Source: Pseudomonas brassicacearum subsp. neoaurantiaca
GTDB taxonomy: Bacteria; Pseudomonadota; Gammaproteobacteria; Pseudomonadales; Pseudomonadaceae
Length of the DNA stretch: 45,817 nucleotides
NCBI RefSeq assembly: GCF_013608025.1
Contig: NZ_VDLV01000020.1
Coordinates: 260,215 to 306,031 of the forward strand
Direction: 5' to 3'
The notes below the pieces were generated by a model. That model did no database searches, had not been told where the DNA came from, and saw nothing but the letters and a program-made list of their open reading frames with translations. Positions 1 through 9,000 of the stretch are shown here, piece by piece. The first letter of the stretch is position 1. Each line of letters begins with the position of its first letter. The position numbers were made by a program, and so were the translations under genes.

Positions 1-60
1 CCGCCATTCTGCTGACCGTCGGCACTGTCCTGGGTGCCTTGCGAGCGCTGGGCATCGCCG
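1..60 (+). repeat. Diverged copy of the DUF58 gene 5' segment
   Basis: These 60 bases match positions 354-413, inside the DUF58 gene just downstream, with three differences. All three are C/T changes that are synonymous in the DUF58 frame. The copy stops abruptly at about 60, where sequence encoding a MoxR C-terminus begins in another frame. The fragment lacks a start codon and cannot be a working gene. It may be a real duplication, or a chimeric sequence end from a mixed-strain assembly. Confidence 0.8.
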
Positions 61-138
61 GGGCTGGACATCGAGGGGCTTTCGGTGGATCAGGTGCTGG
101 GGCAGTTGCTCGATCAAGTCTCGGCGCCGCGATTGTGA
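61..138 (+). CDS. MoxR-family AAA ATPase, 3' end only
   Basis: Reading in frame from 64, the codons give LDIEGLSVDQVLGQLLDQ, then VSAPRL and a TGA stop at 136-138. This resembles the C-terminus of Pseudomonas MoxR-type AAA+ ATPases, which are usually encoded directly upstream of DUF58 genes. MoxR proteins are thought to act as ATP-driven chaperones working with DUF58 and von Willebrand A proteins. Only about 25 codons are visible. Upstream of 61 the frame meets foreign sequence with a TGA at 13-15, so the rest of the gene is missing from this window or separated by a rearrangement. The call rests on the short tail plus the DUF58 neighbour. Confidence 0.55.
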   Translation, partial: GLDIEGLSVDQVLGQLLDQVSAPRL

Positions 139-180
139 ATGCCGTGCCCTTGCACATGCTGGCCGGGGCAACGCATTCCC

Positions 181-291
181 TTGTGGCGAGGGAGCTTGCT
201 CCCGCTGGGCTGCGCAGCAGACCTCAGATTCTATCTGGCACACCGCAAAGGGAGGCTGCGCCTCCAGCGGGAGCAAGCTCCCTCGCCACAA
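181..291. repeat. REP inverted pair (REPIN), family A
   Basis: Two copies of GTGGCGAGGGAGCTTGCTCC in opposite orientation, about 60 bases apart, form a long imperfect hairpin (181-208 against 264-291). It separates the MoxR tail from the DUF58 gene, which are normally close together. Family A recurs at 17937, 20064, 21239, 25359 (variant) and 40638. Confidence 0.9.
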
Positions 292-322
292 TGGGTTGTC
301 ACCCTAGCATTGAGTTACAGCC

Positions 323-1654
323 ATGAAGCCTTCGCACCTGCTCTTGATCTGGCCCGCCATTCTGCTGACCGTCGGCACCGTCCTGGGCGCCTTGCGAGCG
401 TTGGGCATCGCCGTGCCCACAACTTTGCTGTCGATCCACTGGGGCTTGCTGTTGGCGTTACTCGCCTTGGCGATACTCGACGCGGTGCGCGTCCGTCGCC
501 TGCCCTCGCCTCGAATCCTGCGGCAACTGCCCGGCAGCCTGGCACTAGGCCGCTGGAGCGACGTGCGCCTGGACATCAGCCACGACCTGGCCCAGCCATT
601 GAAAATCCAGCTCTTCGACCACGTGCCCGATGGCCTGGACTTCGAACACCTCCCTCTTTCAGCGGAACTACAACCCGGCCAGCTCACCCAGCTCGGCTAC
701 CGCGTCCGCCCTCTGAAGCGCGGTCACTTCAGCTTCGAACAATGCGAAATCAACCTGCCGAGCCCAATGGGCCTGTGGACCGAAAAGCGCCTGCTCGCCG
801 CCGTCGACAACACCCGCGTCTACCCGGACTTCGCCCGTCTCTACGACGGTCAACTGCTGGCCGTGGACAACTGGCTCAGCCAATTGGGCATTCGCCAGCG
901 ACAACGACGGGGCCAGGGCCAGGAATTCCATCAATTGCGCGAATTCCGCGAAGGCGACAGCCTGCGCCAGATCGACTGGAAAGCCACCGCTCGCCACCGC
1001 GCGCCGATCGCTCGGGAATATGAAGACGAGCGCGACCAGCAGATCATTTTCATGCTCGACTGCGGCCGGCGCATGCGCAGCCAGGACGATGAGTTGTCGC
1101 ATTTCGATCACGCCCTCAACGCCTGCCTGCTGCTCAGCTACACCGCCCTGCGCCAGGGTGACGCCGTGGGCCTGAGCACTTTCGCCAGCGAACAACCGCG
1201 TTTCCTCGCCCCGGTCAAAGGCACCGGCCAACTCAACGTGTTGCTCAACACCGTGTACGACCTGGACAGCAGCCAACAGCCCGCGGACTACCAGGCCGCC
1301 GTCACCCAACTGCTGGCCCGGCAGAAACGCAGGGCCTTGGTGGTGCTGGTGACCAACCTGCGGGATGAGGACGACGACGATCTGCTGGTTGCGATCAAAC
1401 GCCTGGGCCGCCAACACAAGGTGCTGGTCGCGAGCCTGCGGGAGGAAGCACTGGACCGGCTGCGCCAAGGGTCGGTGCAAGATTTGCCCGAGGCGCTGGC
1501 GTATTGCGGGACGGTGGAGTATTTGAATGCGCGGGCCGAGCTGTATCGGCGGTTGGATAGCCATGGGGTCCCGACGTTGGATTCGCGCCCCAGTGAGTTG
1601 GGAGCGGCGTTGGTGACGCAATATCTGGCCTGGAAAAAGGCGGGGGATGGATGA
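323..1654 (+). CDS. DUF58 domain protein, MoxR partner
   Basis: A 443-residue protein. Two hydrophobic segments lie near the N-terminus (about residues 5-25 and 30-50), followed by a long soluble part. The DUF58 signature is clear around residues 195-225, in the stretch QEFHQLREFREGDSLRQIDW followed by KATAR. Then comes a von Willebrand A-like fold with the strand IIFMLDCGRRM, where the DxS metal-site motif appears as DCG. DUF58 proteins are encoded with MoxR ATPases and are thought to help assemble or activate envelope proteins; the exact role is unknown. No strong ribosome site precedes the ATG. The stop overlaps an ATG (1651-1654, ATGA), the usual coupling to a next operon gene, but that frame closes after 26 codons. 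The rest of the operon has therefore been displaced by the toxin locus. Confidence 0.88.
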   Translation: MKPSHLLLIWPAILLTVGTVLGALRALGIAVPTTLLSIHWGLLLALLALAILDAVRVRRLPSPRILRQLPGSLALGRWSDVRLDISHDLAQPLKIQLFDHVPDGLDFEHLPLSAELQPGQLTQLGYRVRPLKRGHFSFEQCEINLPSPMGLWTEKRLLAAVDNTRVYPDFARLYDGQLLAVDNWLSQLGIRQRQRRGQGQEFHQLREFREGDSLRQIDWKATARHRAPIAREYEDERDQQIIFMLDCGRRMRSQDDELSHFDHALNACLLLSYTALRQGDAVGLSTFASEQPRFLAPVKGTGQLNVLLNTVYDLDSSQQPADYQAAVTQLLARQKRRALVVLVTNLRDEDDDDLLVAIKRLGRQHKVLVASLREEALDRLRQGSVQDLPEALAYCGTVEYLNARAELYRRLDSHGVPTLDSRPSELGAALVTQYLAWKKAGDG

Positions 1655-1685
1655 GCAACCAAGGCCTTTCCGGCGTTGGTTGCTC
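1653..1685. terminator. Stem-loop between convergent genes
   Basis: GAGCAACCAA (1653-1662) pairs perfectly with TTGGTTGCTC (1676-1685), with an inner GCC/GGC extension and a TTTCC loop. It lies between the converging ends of the DUF58 gene and the toxin operon. Neither side has a clear T run, so use as an intrinsic terminator is likely but unproven. Confidence 0.5.
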
Positions 1686-1702
1686 GATGGAGCCAAGCGG
1701 TC

Positions 1703-4700
1703 TCAGACGATGGTCATGTTGTACCAGTTAACAATCGACAGGTACTTGGGCCCGTAGCCCTGTTCAGATGTGGAGTACACGCCGTTAGCGTTGGTGTTCA
1801 CGATGGGCGCGCCGTTGATGCGAACGATCACGTAAGGTGCCGGTTGATTCAGGTACACAGACGTGGCGCGAATATATCTTACGAAATATGTCTCCCATTC
1901 TGGCCAACCCTGATGCTCCGTAGCCCAACGCTCAGCCGTCACCAAGTTATGGCCCAACGACATAACCAACCGCTCACTGACCTCCCCCGTCTCCACCACC
2001 TCCATGCTCAAGGAAAACTCGACATTGCGACTAGTACCGCTGAAATCGAGCTCCCAAGTGACCCCTTCGTCAGTCAGCAGTTGCGCTTCCTCTAACGGAG
2101 GCCTGATCTCCGCACCGATCTCTTCGGCAGCATCCCCGTCCCAGATCAACCGGATATGCATGCCCGAGAGCCTGCTGGACAATGTCGGGCTCACCCGGAT
2201 CGTGTGCGTCGCCCCATGGCAAGGATAGGCGGCGCCCCCGAACACAACCGGCATACCATCGAATACAACGTCCATGTCGGGCGCGGGCAGCAACCCGAAC
2301 TCCAGGTGTTTCACCTCCCACCCGGCAGAACCGCCTTTGACGACCGCCTCCAAACCCCCCCGCCAAATTCCCGTCAAACTGAACGTCACCCGTGCAACCC
2401 CATCGGCATCGGTCTTCGTCGCGTCGAGCGTGATGCCCGGGTAATCCCACTGAACCTCAACGCCCTGCAACGGCTTGCTATCGATGGCTGACACCACCGT
2501 GGCCAGCGCTGAAACTTCTTCTCCGAAGTGGCCGTAGGTTTTCTCGCTGGTCAGCGACTTGATCTCCCGCGGCTCGTTCACGGAAAACGTCCGCGTAATC
2601 GATCTGGCGGTGTCCCCGCTGCCCACCGTCGCGGTCAGTTGGGCCGCGCCGGGGGTCGTTGGCACGAAGCGTATGCGAGCCACCCCGTAATAGTTGGTCA
2701 CCGTGGCCACCGTTCCCAGGTCTGCGCTGTGCCAGTTGACGGCGACACCGGCCACGGGCCTGCGGTTGACGGAAGAGATTATGGTGATGTGTTCGACCAG
2801 TTCCTGCTTCCAGTCCAGCGTTTGATCCGCGCGCGTATCCCAGCCGAATTCCAACACCTGGTTGCCCTCGCCCACTGACAGGGCATTGGCTGGCGAAAGG
2901 CGGGCGAGGCGCTGCGACGCCAGGCACAAGGCAAAACTCCCATCCTTCAGGTTGCCCACGTTGAACGCGTAGCGCAGGCTTCCTTCCTCGAACTGACGCG
3001 CCACACCCAGCGCCCCGGATGTAAAGGTAATCCCCAGCTCCGTCGGACCGGTTCCGGTCATGCCCAGGGTCAGGTGTCCATCAAGCAAGGGGCTATTTGC
3101 GGGAGCCGTCAGCACAAGTTCGTGTTTGCCGTCGCGTCGCGGGAAATAAGTCTTCTCGCCCCAGCGGCATGACTCGGCACCATCGAAGCTGACGGTCAAG
3201 TCCTCCCATGGATCGCTGGTCAATGCCGTTACCTCGAACGTGCGTTGCTCCTGGTAACCGTCGTAGGCGCTGATGACCGAGGCCATTACCGTCTGCTCGC
3301 CCGCGCTTGACGCTTGCACGTCAAAACCGGCCCAGCCTTCGGCATCGGTGTGCGCCGCGCGCGAGTCATTCGCAGCCCAAGTCACCGGGACTTCGGCGAC
3401 GCCCTGCCCGGTGAAGTGCGAAAACACCTGAACCCACACCCACGCCGGATCCTCTCCCACCACCGGGTCCACTGCTGAGTCGCGCCACGCCTGGATCCGG
3501 ACTTTGTTATGGCCCAGCTGCATCGGCTTGGCGGTCGCTTGGAAGTCCAACAGAGACAGTTCCCAGGCCAAGTTGAATTCGCCCGGTACCTCGCTGCCGG
3601 TAAAGTCCAGCGTCCAGCTCGCGCCGCCGTCGCTGATGGGCTGGCCGTTCGCCAAAGCCGGCTCGACCGTCGCCCCCAGCTCTGCCGCGGAGGCACCAGA
3701 CCAAGTCAACTTCGAGGTCAACCCCACCAATGGGCTCAACGCGTTGGGCATGACCGTGAAACGGTGTTGCGCGCCCAGGCACGGATAAAGCGGTTGGCCA
3801 TCCAGCGCGGCGTCTATCTGATCAAACCGCAGGCTGACTTCCTCCAACAAATTCATTGCCACCAACCGCCCGGACAGTTCCCGAACCGTTTCCTCGCCAG
3901 CAAGACGCAGCTCCAGATCGAAAAGGCTGCTGGTACTGGTTTCAGCCTGCGAAGAAATTCTCCACTCCACGCAGGCTGCGATCAGCGGCTTGGCGGTTCC
4001 AAGGTCAGCGAGCACCAAGCCGATATCCGGGTCGGAACCCCGCCAATGCAAACTGATATCTCTGCCGATCCAGGAACTGCCAGCCACCGGCACGACTTTC
4101 AGCACATGGGTCTGGCCACGTCGGCAAAGCACACCCAGCAAACCAGGCTCGACGACTTCCCCATCGAGCAGAATGTTGACGTTCCCCTTCCAAGGGCTGC
4201 TTGCAATCGCCGTCACATTGAACGCGTGCGTAACGGGTGCGGCCTCCACGGGGGACTTGATGCTCGCGGTGACGACCTTGTCCCCCGCGCTGATGGGCGT
4301 GTACAGGAAGCTCGCCCAACCACCATTTCCCGTTACCGTGGCGCTGGTCTCTTCCGGCGTGCTCCACTCCACCTGTGCATTGACAACAGGCTCACCGTCA
4401 CCTTGGCTGGTGACATGCACCACTTGCACGCGCAACAACACACTTTCGTCGTCGTCCACCAACGGGAATTTATTGGCCTCGCGTACTTCGCCCACCTTGA
4501 CCAGATTTCGGGCCAGCGACATGGACTTTTTCGGTGAGTGTGAAAGCAGCTTCGAGCACACCAACTCCAGGGAGAACAGGCCATCAAGCTTATCTTCACT
4601 GGTCAAAGTCCAGGTCAGTCCTGCATCGTCAACCCGGACCGCAAGGTCCAACGCCGGGTTGACCCCAACGCCCAGTTGCTCATGGGAGTCGCCGCTCCAA

Positions 4701-6019
4701 CGCAACGACAGGTCGGTGCCGATCAAGGCCTCGGGCAACCGCAGCTCCAGCGCATAATCCGAGCCCCGGTTGGGATAACCGGTTTTCTCCGCCCAAGGCG
4801 CTTCCTCTCGCTCTACGACCACGCGTACATCGTTCCACGGATCCGTTTCAAGGACCCGAACCGGGAAGGTTTGCGCCACGACACCCGTACCGTAATAGAG
4901 GCTTTCGACCGATGCCTCGATCTCCAACCCACCGGCCTGGGTCGGCTGATATTCGAAATAGGCCCAGCCCTGGTCGTCCGTGACAGAAACCGTTTTGACC
5001 TGGCCGGGCGTGACGTTCCAGTTCACTGTCTGCCCAGTCAGAGCCTGCTCGGTGTAAGGCGAACCGACCCGAACCCCCAGGCAGACACTTTGTCCATACT
5101 CGAGGACTGGGAAATAGGTCGCTTCGCGCACCTCGAGGAAGGCCAACCGGTGATGCCCGAGCGATACCTCCACCGGATGAGCCTCGGCCGTGTACTGGTT
5201 GATCAGTTTCATGCAAAACCGATAAGGGTATTGATTACCGATCTGCGGGCATTCGATTAACCACGGCGACGCCATGTCGTGGTCCATCCCCCAACCCGGC
5301 GTCGCGATAATCGCCTCCTGCGGATTGTCGTCGCTGGTGAGCGCGGCCAGAGTCCCCTCCCATGCATTCCCCGACGCCGGAACGAACTCAAGCCGATGCT
5401 CCGCCCCCAGGCATAAAGGCAAACGCTCCGTTACCGACAAGGATTGATCGTCGAGCTTGATCGTCTGCAGTACCAAGGGCTCCAACAGCACCTGGAGTTT
5501 GATACGCGTGATGTACAGCAACGAATAATCATCATCGGGTGCGTTCGGCGCGCTGATTACGCTGAGTTTGAGTGTGTCCTGGTCGTCAAACGAAAGCTCG
5601 TCATCCAGTTGACAGTGGTACACGATCGGCTCGAAAACCAAGGGCTCAGCGCCCTGCTGCTGCGCCAGGCGCTGGGCTTTGCCAGTGGGTTCCAAAGCAA
5701 TTTCAAAACGGTTATCGGGTTTCCCGTCGACCTCCACCACCAAGCGACCCGCCGAGTCCTGTCGCGACTCGCACAGAAAACTCAGCACGTACCGGGCTGA
5801 GTCGCCCGGCGCTTTTGGCACCCGAAATGTCTGAAAGACAGACGCCCCGCCACCGGCGACCAGGTACGGAATTTGCTCCCCCTGATAGTTATCCGACCCG
5901 GTACTTAACCACCTCGAATTGCCGTCTTTGGTCCAGTTGATAAAGCCGCGCTGGAAATCGCCATTGAGCACAAGGCTCTCATTGGCCCGGACAGCAAGCC
6001 TGCTCTGCTTATTCATCAC
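1703..6019 (-). CDS. Large Ig-like modular protein in the Tc operon
   Basis: About 1438 residues. The start is GTG at 6019 or ATG at 6016, with AGAGG just upstream; the gene overlaps the tcaB stop by 11 bp, so translation is coupled. Residues 1-190 look like a beta-rich, carbohydrate-binding-like domain (LNGDFQRGFINW). The rest alternates two module types of about 90-110 residues. Type A is marked by an opening such as LCLGAEHRL or YPCLGAQHRF and a closing SLGHHRL, QLGHNKV or SLGHNLV. Type B is Big_1/invasin-like, with V.W......TD..GWA.F. I count about six A and five B modules plus a divergent C-terminal one. There is no signal peptide, membrane anchor or sorting motif. The operon position suggests a partner of the TcA particle, such as a receptor-binding or accessory module; this is inference. 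I do not recognise a named family for the whole protein. Confidence 0.8.
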   Translation of the reverse strand: MMNKQSRLAVRANESLVLNGDFQRGFINWTKDGNSRWLSTGSDNYQGEQIPYLVAGGGASVFQTFRVPKAPGDSARYVLSFLCESRQDSAGRLVVEVDGKPDNRFEIALEPTGKAQRLAQQQGAEPLVFEPIVYHCQLDDELSFDDQDTLKLSVISAPNAPDDDYSLLYITRIKLQVLLEPLVLQTIKLDDQSLSVTERLPLCLGAEHRLEFVPASGNAWEGTLAALTSDDNPQEAIIATPGWGMDHDMASPWLIECPQIGNQYPYRFCMKLINQYTAEAHPVEVSLGHHRLAFLEVREATYFPVLEYGQSVCLGVRVGSPYTEQALTGQTVNWNVTPGQVKTVSVTDDQGWAYFEYQPTQAGGLEIEASVESLYYGTGVVAQTFPVRVLETDPWNDVRVVVEREEAPWAEKTGYPNRGSDYALELRLPEALIGTDLSLRWSGDSHEQLGVGVNPALDLAVRVDDAGLTWTLTSEDKLDGLFSLELVCSKLLSHSPKKSMSLARNLVKVGEVREANKFPLVDDDESVLLRVQVVHVTSQGDGEPVVNAQVEWSTPEETSATVTGNGGWASFLYTPISAGDKVVTASIKSPVEAAPVTHAFNVTAIASSPWKGNVNILLDGEVVEPGLLGVLCRRGQTHVLKVVPVAGSSWIGRDISLHWRGSDPDIGLVLADLGTAKPLIAACVEWRISSQAETSTSSLFDLELRLAGEETVRELSGRLVAMNLLEEVSLRFDQIDAALDGQPLYPCLGAQHRFTVMPNALSPLVGLTSKLTWSGASAAELGATVEPALANGQPISDGGASWTLDFTGSEVPGEFNLAWELSLLDFQATAKPMQLGHNKVRIQAWRDSAVDPVVGEDPAWVWVQVFSHFTGQGVAEVPVTWAANDSRAAHTDAEGWAGFDVQASSAGEQTVMASVISAYDGYQEQRTFEVTALTSDPWEDLTVSFDGAESCRWGEKTYFPRRDGKHELVLTAPANSPLLDGHLTLGMTGTGPTELGITFTSGALGVARQFEEGSLRYAFNVGNLKDGSFALCLASQRLARLSPANALSVGEGNQVLEFGWDTRADQTLDWKQELVEHITIISSVNRRPVAGVAVNWHSADLGTVATVTNYYGVARIRFVPTTPGAAQLTATVGSGDTARSITRTFSVNEPREIKSLTSEKTYGHFGEEVSALATVVSAIDSKPLQGVEVQWDYPGITLDATKTDADGVARVTFSLTGIWRGGLEAVVKGGSAGWEVKHLEFGLLPAPDMDVVFDGMPVVFGGAAYPCHGATHTIRVSPTLSSRLSGMHIRLIWDGDAAEEIGAEIRPPLEEAQLLTDEGVTWELDFSGTSRNVEFSLSMEVVETGEVSERLVMSLGHNLVTAERWATEHQGWPEWETYFVRYIRATSVYLNQPAPYVIVRINGAPIVNTNANGVYSTSEQGYGPKYLSIVNWYNMTIV

Positions 6020-9000
6020 GGCTTGCCTCTTCAGCGGTTATCAAGCGCACTTTGTCTTGCGCGGTCTCTTCTTTTTCGGTCACCAGATCCATGACGGTAC
6101 GCACGAACGTCGGCTCGCCGGCCTTGGCGGTGTAGCGGATGCGCACGATGATGTCCGTCAACGCGGCCAACATGGTGCGTTGAGGCGCCTTGTCCGGCCA
6201 AGGAAAATTCAACACCCAGCGTGAAACCGCCCCGGTGTTCTCGAACGGGTTGAGCAACCCTTCGTCAGGTTTCATGGCCACCATGCCGTTGTCGGCGATG
6301 CCCACCGACAACGCGATCTGCTGACCGCTGCGCAGGTTGATCTGCACATCGGAAGGCGCCACGCCGGAAGTGGGTGTATGCAGGTATTCCACCGAGGGGA
6401 CCGACGCCTGGGTGGCGGTCATACTGCTGACTTGCAGCAAGGTGGCCCGTACGTTTTCGTAAGGCCCCGTCACCACAGGCAGGTCGACCTCCACAGAGCT
6501 GATTTGCCGGCAGTAATGCCCGGGATGATCGCGGTCGAGCAGCAACTGGGTCAGTTGGAATTCCAGGGTTCCCCTTTGTTTCAGCTGTCCCAGGGCCGCT
6601 TCCCAGCTACCGATACCGGGCTGCGGTTCGACTGTATCGCCGAACAATTGCCGCAGGGAAACCGTCTTGACCAATTCCAGTCGCCGTTCGTGGCGTTGCA
6701 GGTAGTCCCGCTCCATGCGCAGCAAATACCCGCGCAGGTGCTCGCCCGCTGTCAAACCGTGACGGTTGTCCAACCAGACTTGAGGCAAAGGCACCTGCGT
6801 ATCGTAGTCGCCGGTTTCAGCATTCAGCGAAGCCTGGGCGCTGAGGCACAAACTGACCACAGCGTCGTAAGCCTGGTAGTGCAACGCCTTGAGTTGGCCT
6901 AACAACCAGCCGAACAGCTCGGCATTGCTCGCACGTTTCTTCATGAAGTTGTAAACCATCAAGGCCTGGTTGTTAGCCATGAGGGTTTGCGCAAGCGCCG
7001 TTTGCGCAGCTTGCACGGCATGACTTTGCGCAGTGATTTGCGCATCGATGGCGCGCACTTCGGCCAGCGCCTGGTTGCGTTGCAGTTGCCATTCTTCGCG
7101 GCGACGACGATAACCTTCGGTGGTTGCCTCTTTCTCCGCCTCCATTTGATGCACCGAAGCGGTGATACCGAGCCCGAAACTCACCGCGTCGAGGATCGCG
7201 TCCAGGCGATGCCCACCGTTGGCCAGACCAAAGACATTGGGGAACGCGGCGATGGCGGCCGCTGCCGGCTTGATGCTCGACGACGCCAATGCAAACTGTT
7301 TGGAGAGCTGGATTCTATCCATGACCTGATACTCACCCGGCGACACGTTTTCCTCATACAGTCGTCCATAGGCCTCGGCCCGCTCCTGGGCCACCGAGCG
7401 GCTTTGCTGCAACGCGTCCTGGTTCGCTTGCAACTGGTCGATGCTCTGTTGCTGCATGGTCCGGGCATAGGCCCCCAGCTCCACGAGGTGGGTTTGCTGC
7501 GTTTCCTCCTGCTCGGCCCGGTCTCGTTGGTCGAGCAACCGCAACACTTGGTTGCCGTAATCCTGCAACGTCTGCACCGCCCGCAATGCCGCGTCGAAAG
7601 ACACGCGCCAGCGAAACGCACCGACCACCAGCCGACCACCCATGGGGCGCACGGCGCCGCTGCCACTGGCCAGATCACGCAACAGCTGATTCGGATCCGT
7701 GGCTGGGCTGAACAGCGGTACGTCCAACGGCCTGCCATCCAGGGTCAGGTTGTTACGCAAGTTGCCCAGGCGCTGGCCGGGCAACCGGTACAACTCCAGC
7801 AGTGCACCGTCGATCGGTTCTTTGAACGGCTCGTTTGCCAGCAAGCCCATCCACGGCGCAGCTTCGGCGGCGGCGGGAAAATCCTCCAGTCCGATCTCCT
7901 GTCCGCTTTCGAAAGCTTCGAGGTCAGGGCGCGAAGCGCCATTGTTCAAGAGATTCCGCACCGTGTCGGTTTCCCACCGGTTCACCGTGCGTATCACCGG
8001 TTCCGGCCCCATCAGGAACTCGGCCTGGACATAGCACAACTTGGCCGCCACCAAACTGTCACGGGTAAGCTGACGGTAATGCCAGTCTCCCCAGGCCATC
8101 AGGTTCCTGACGTATTCGGTAAACACCCGTATCCTGAAATGCCGGGGGGCCGAGTAGCCAATGGCGTCGGGGTCGCTTGGATCCTGGGCTTCACGCCCCA
8201 CGTCGCCTGCTTCCACCAAGGGCCGGCAGCGCCAGTACAAGGGCTTGGCGTCTGGATTGAGCTTGGAGACGTCGGCGGGCGCTTGCGGGTCGAACAGGTA
8301 GTGCAGCCAGTTTTGTGCTTCCACAAAGCGGTCTTCGGTACTCAGCCGCACGGCCACCAGGTGGGGCAAGTGAAAAAACAATTCCCAGAAAAACAGACCA
8401 TTCGCGCCGTTGAACGCGCCGTTCGGCTCATCGATCGTGCCGGACTCGGGGCCCGGCTCCGCTAGAAACTGCGTCTGCCAATCGAGCACCGCATCGACCG
8501 AAATATTGGCGCGTTGCACCAGCTCGGGGCCGAACAGCGAGTTCAGGCGAGCATATTTCAACGCCAGTCCCGTCTGCTCCAACGATAAGAATTGCGCAGC
8601 GTTCCGGGTGTTTTTAAGCAGGCTCGCAGGAGTGAAGCCACTTATGTCGCTGACGGATATTTCAAATTTTCTTCTGCCCAGTCCGTTTGTATCCTTTGGA
8701 TCACCGAACGAAAAATCCTGCCCATTCCAGGTGCCCGCGCGCCGGCTGAGTATCATCCAGGGGGTACTCCAACCGCCCTCACGGGAATAGGTACCGGTGA
8801 TGGGATCAGGGTCGCCGATTGGTTGATCAATAATCTTGAGCGTCAATTCGACGTCAGGACCAGACGAGTCCGTTGGCCGGCAGTACCCCTGAATATAAAG
8901 CTTGTCGTTACCGTTGACGCGAAGCGCCACGGCCCGCAGCTCCAGGAACTCTGTCAACTCGCCTATTTGGACATCGCTGACGACCATCGTCGGCTGGTTC

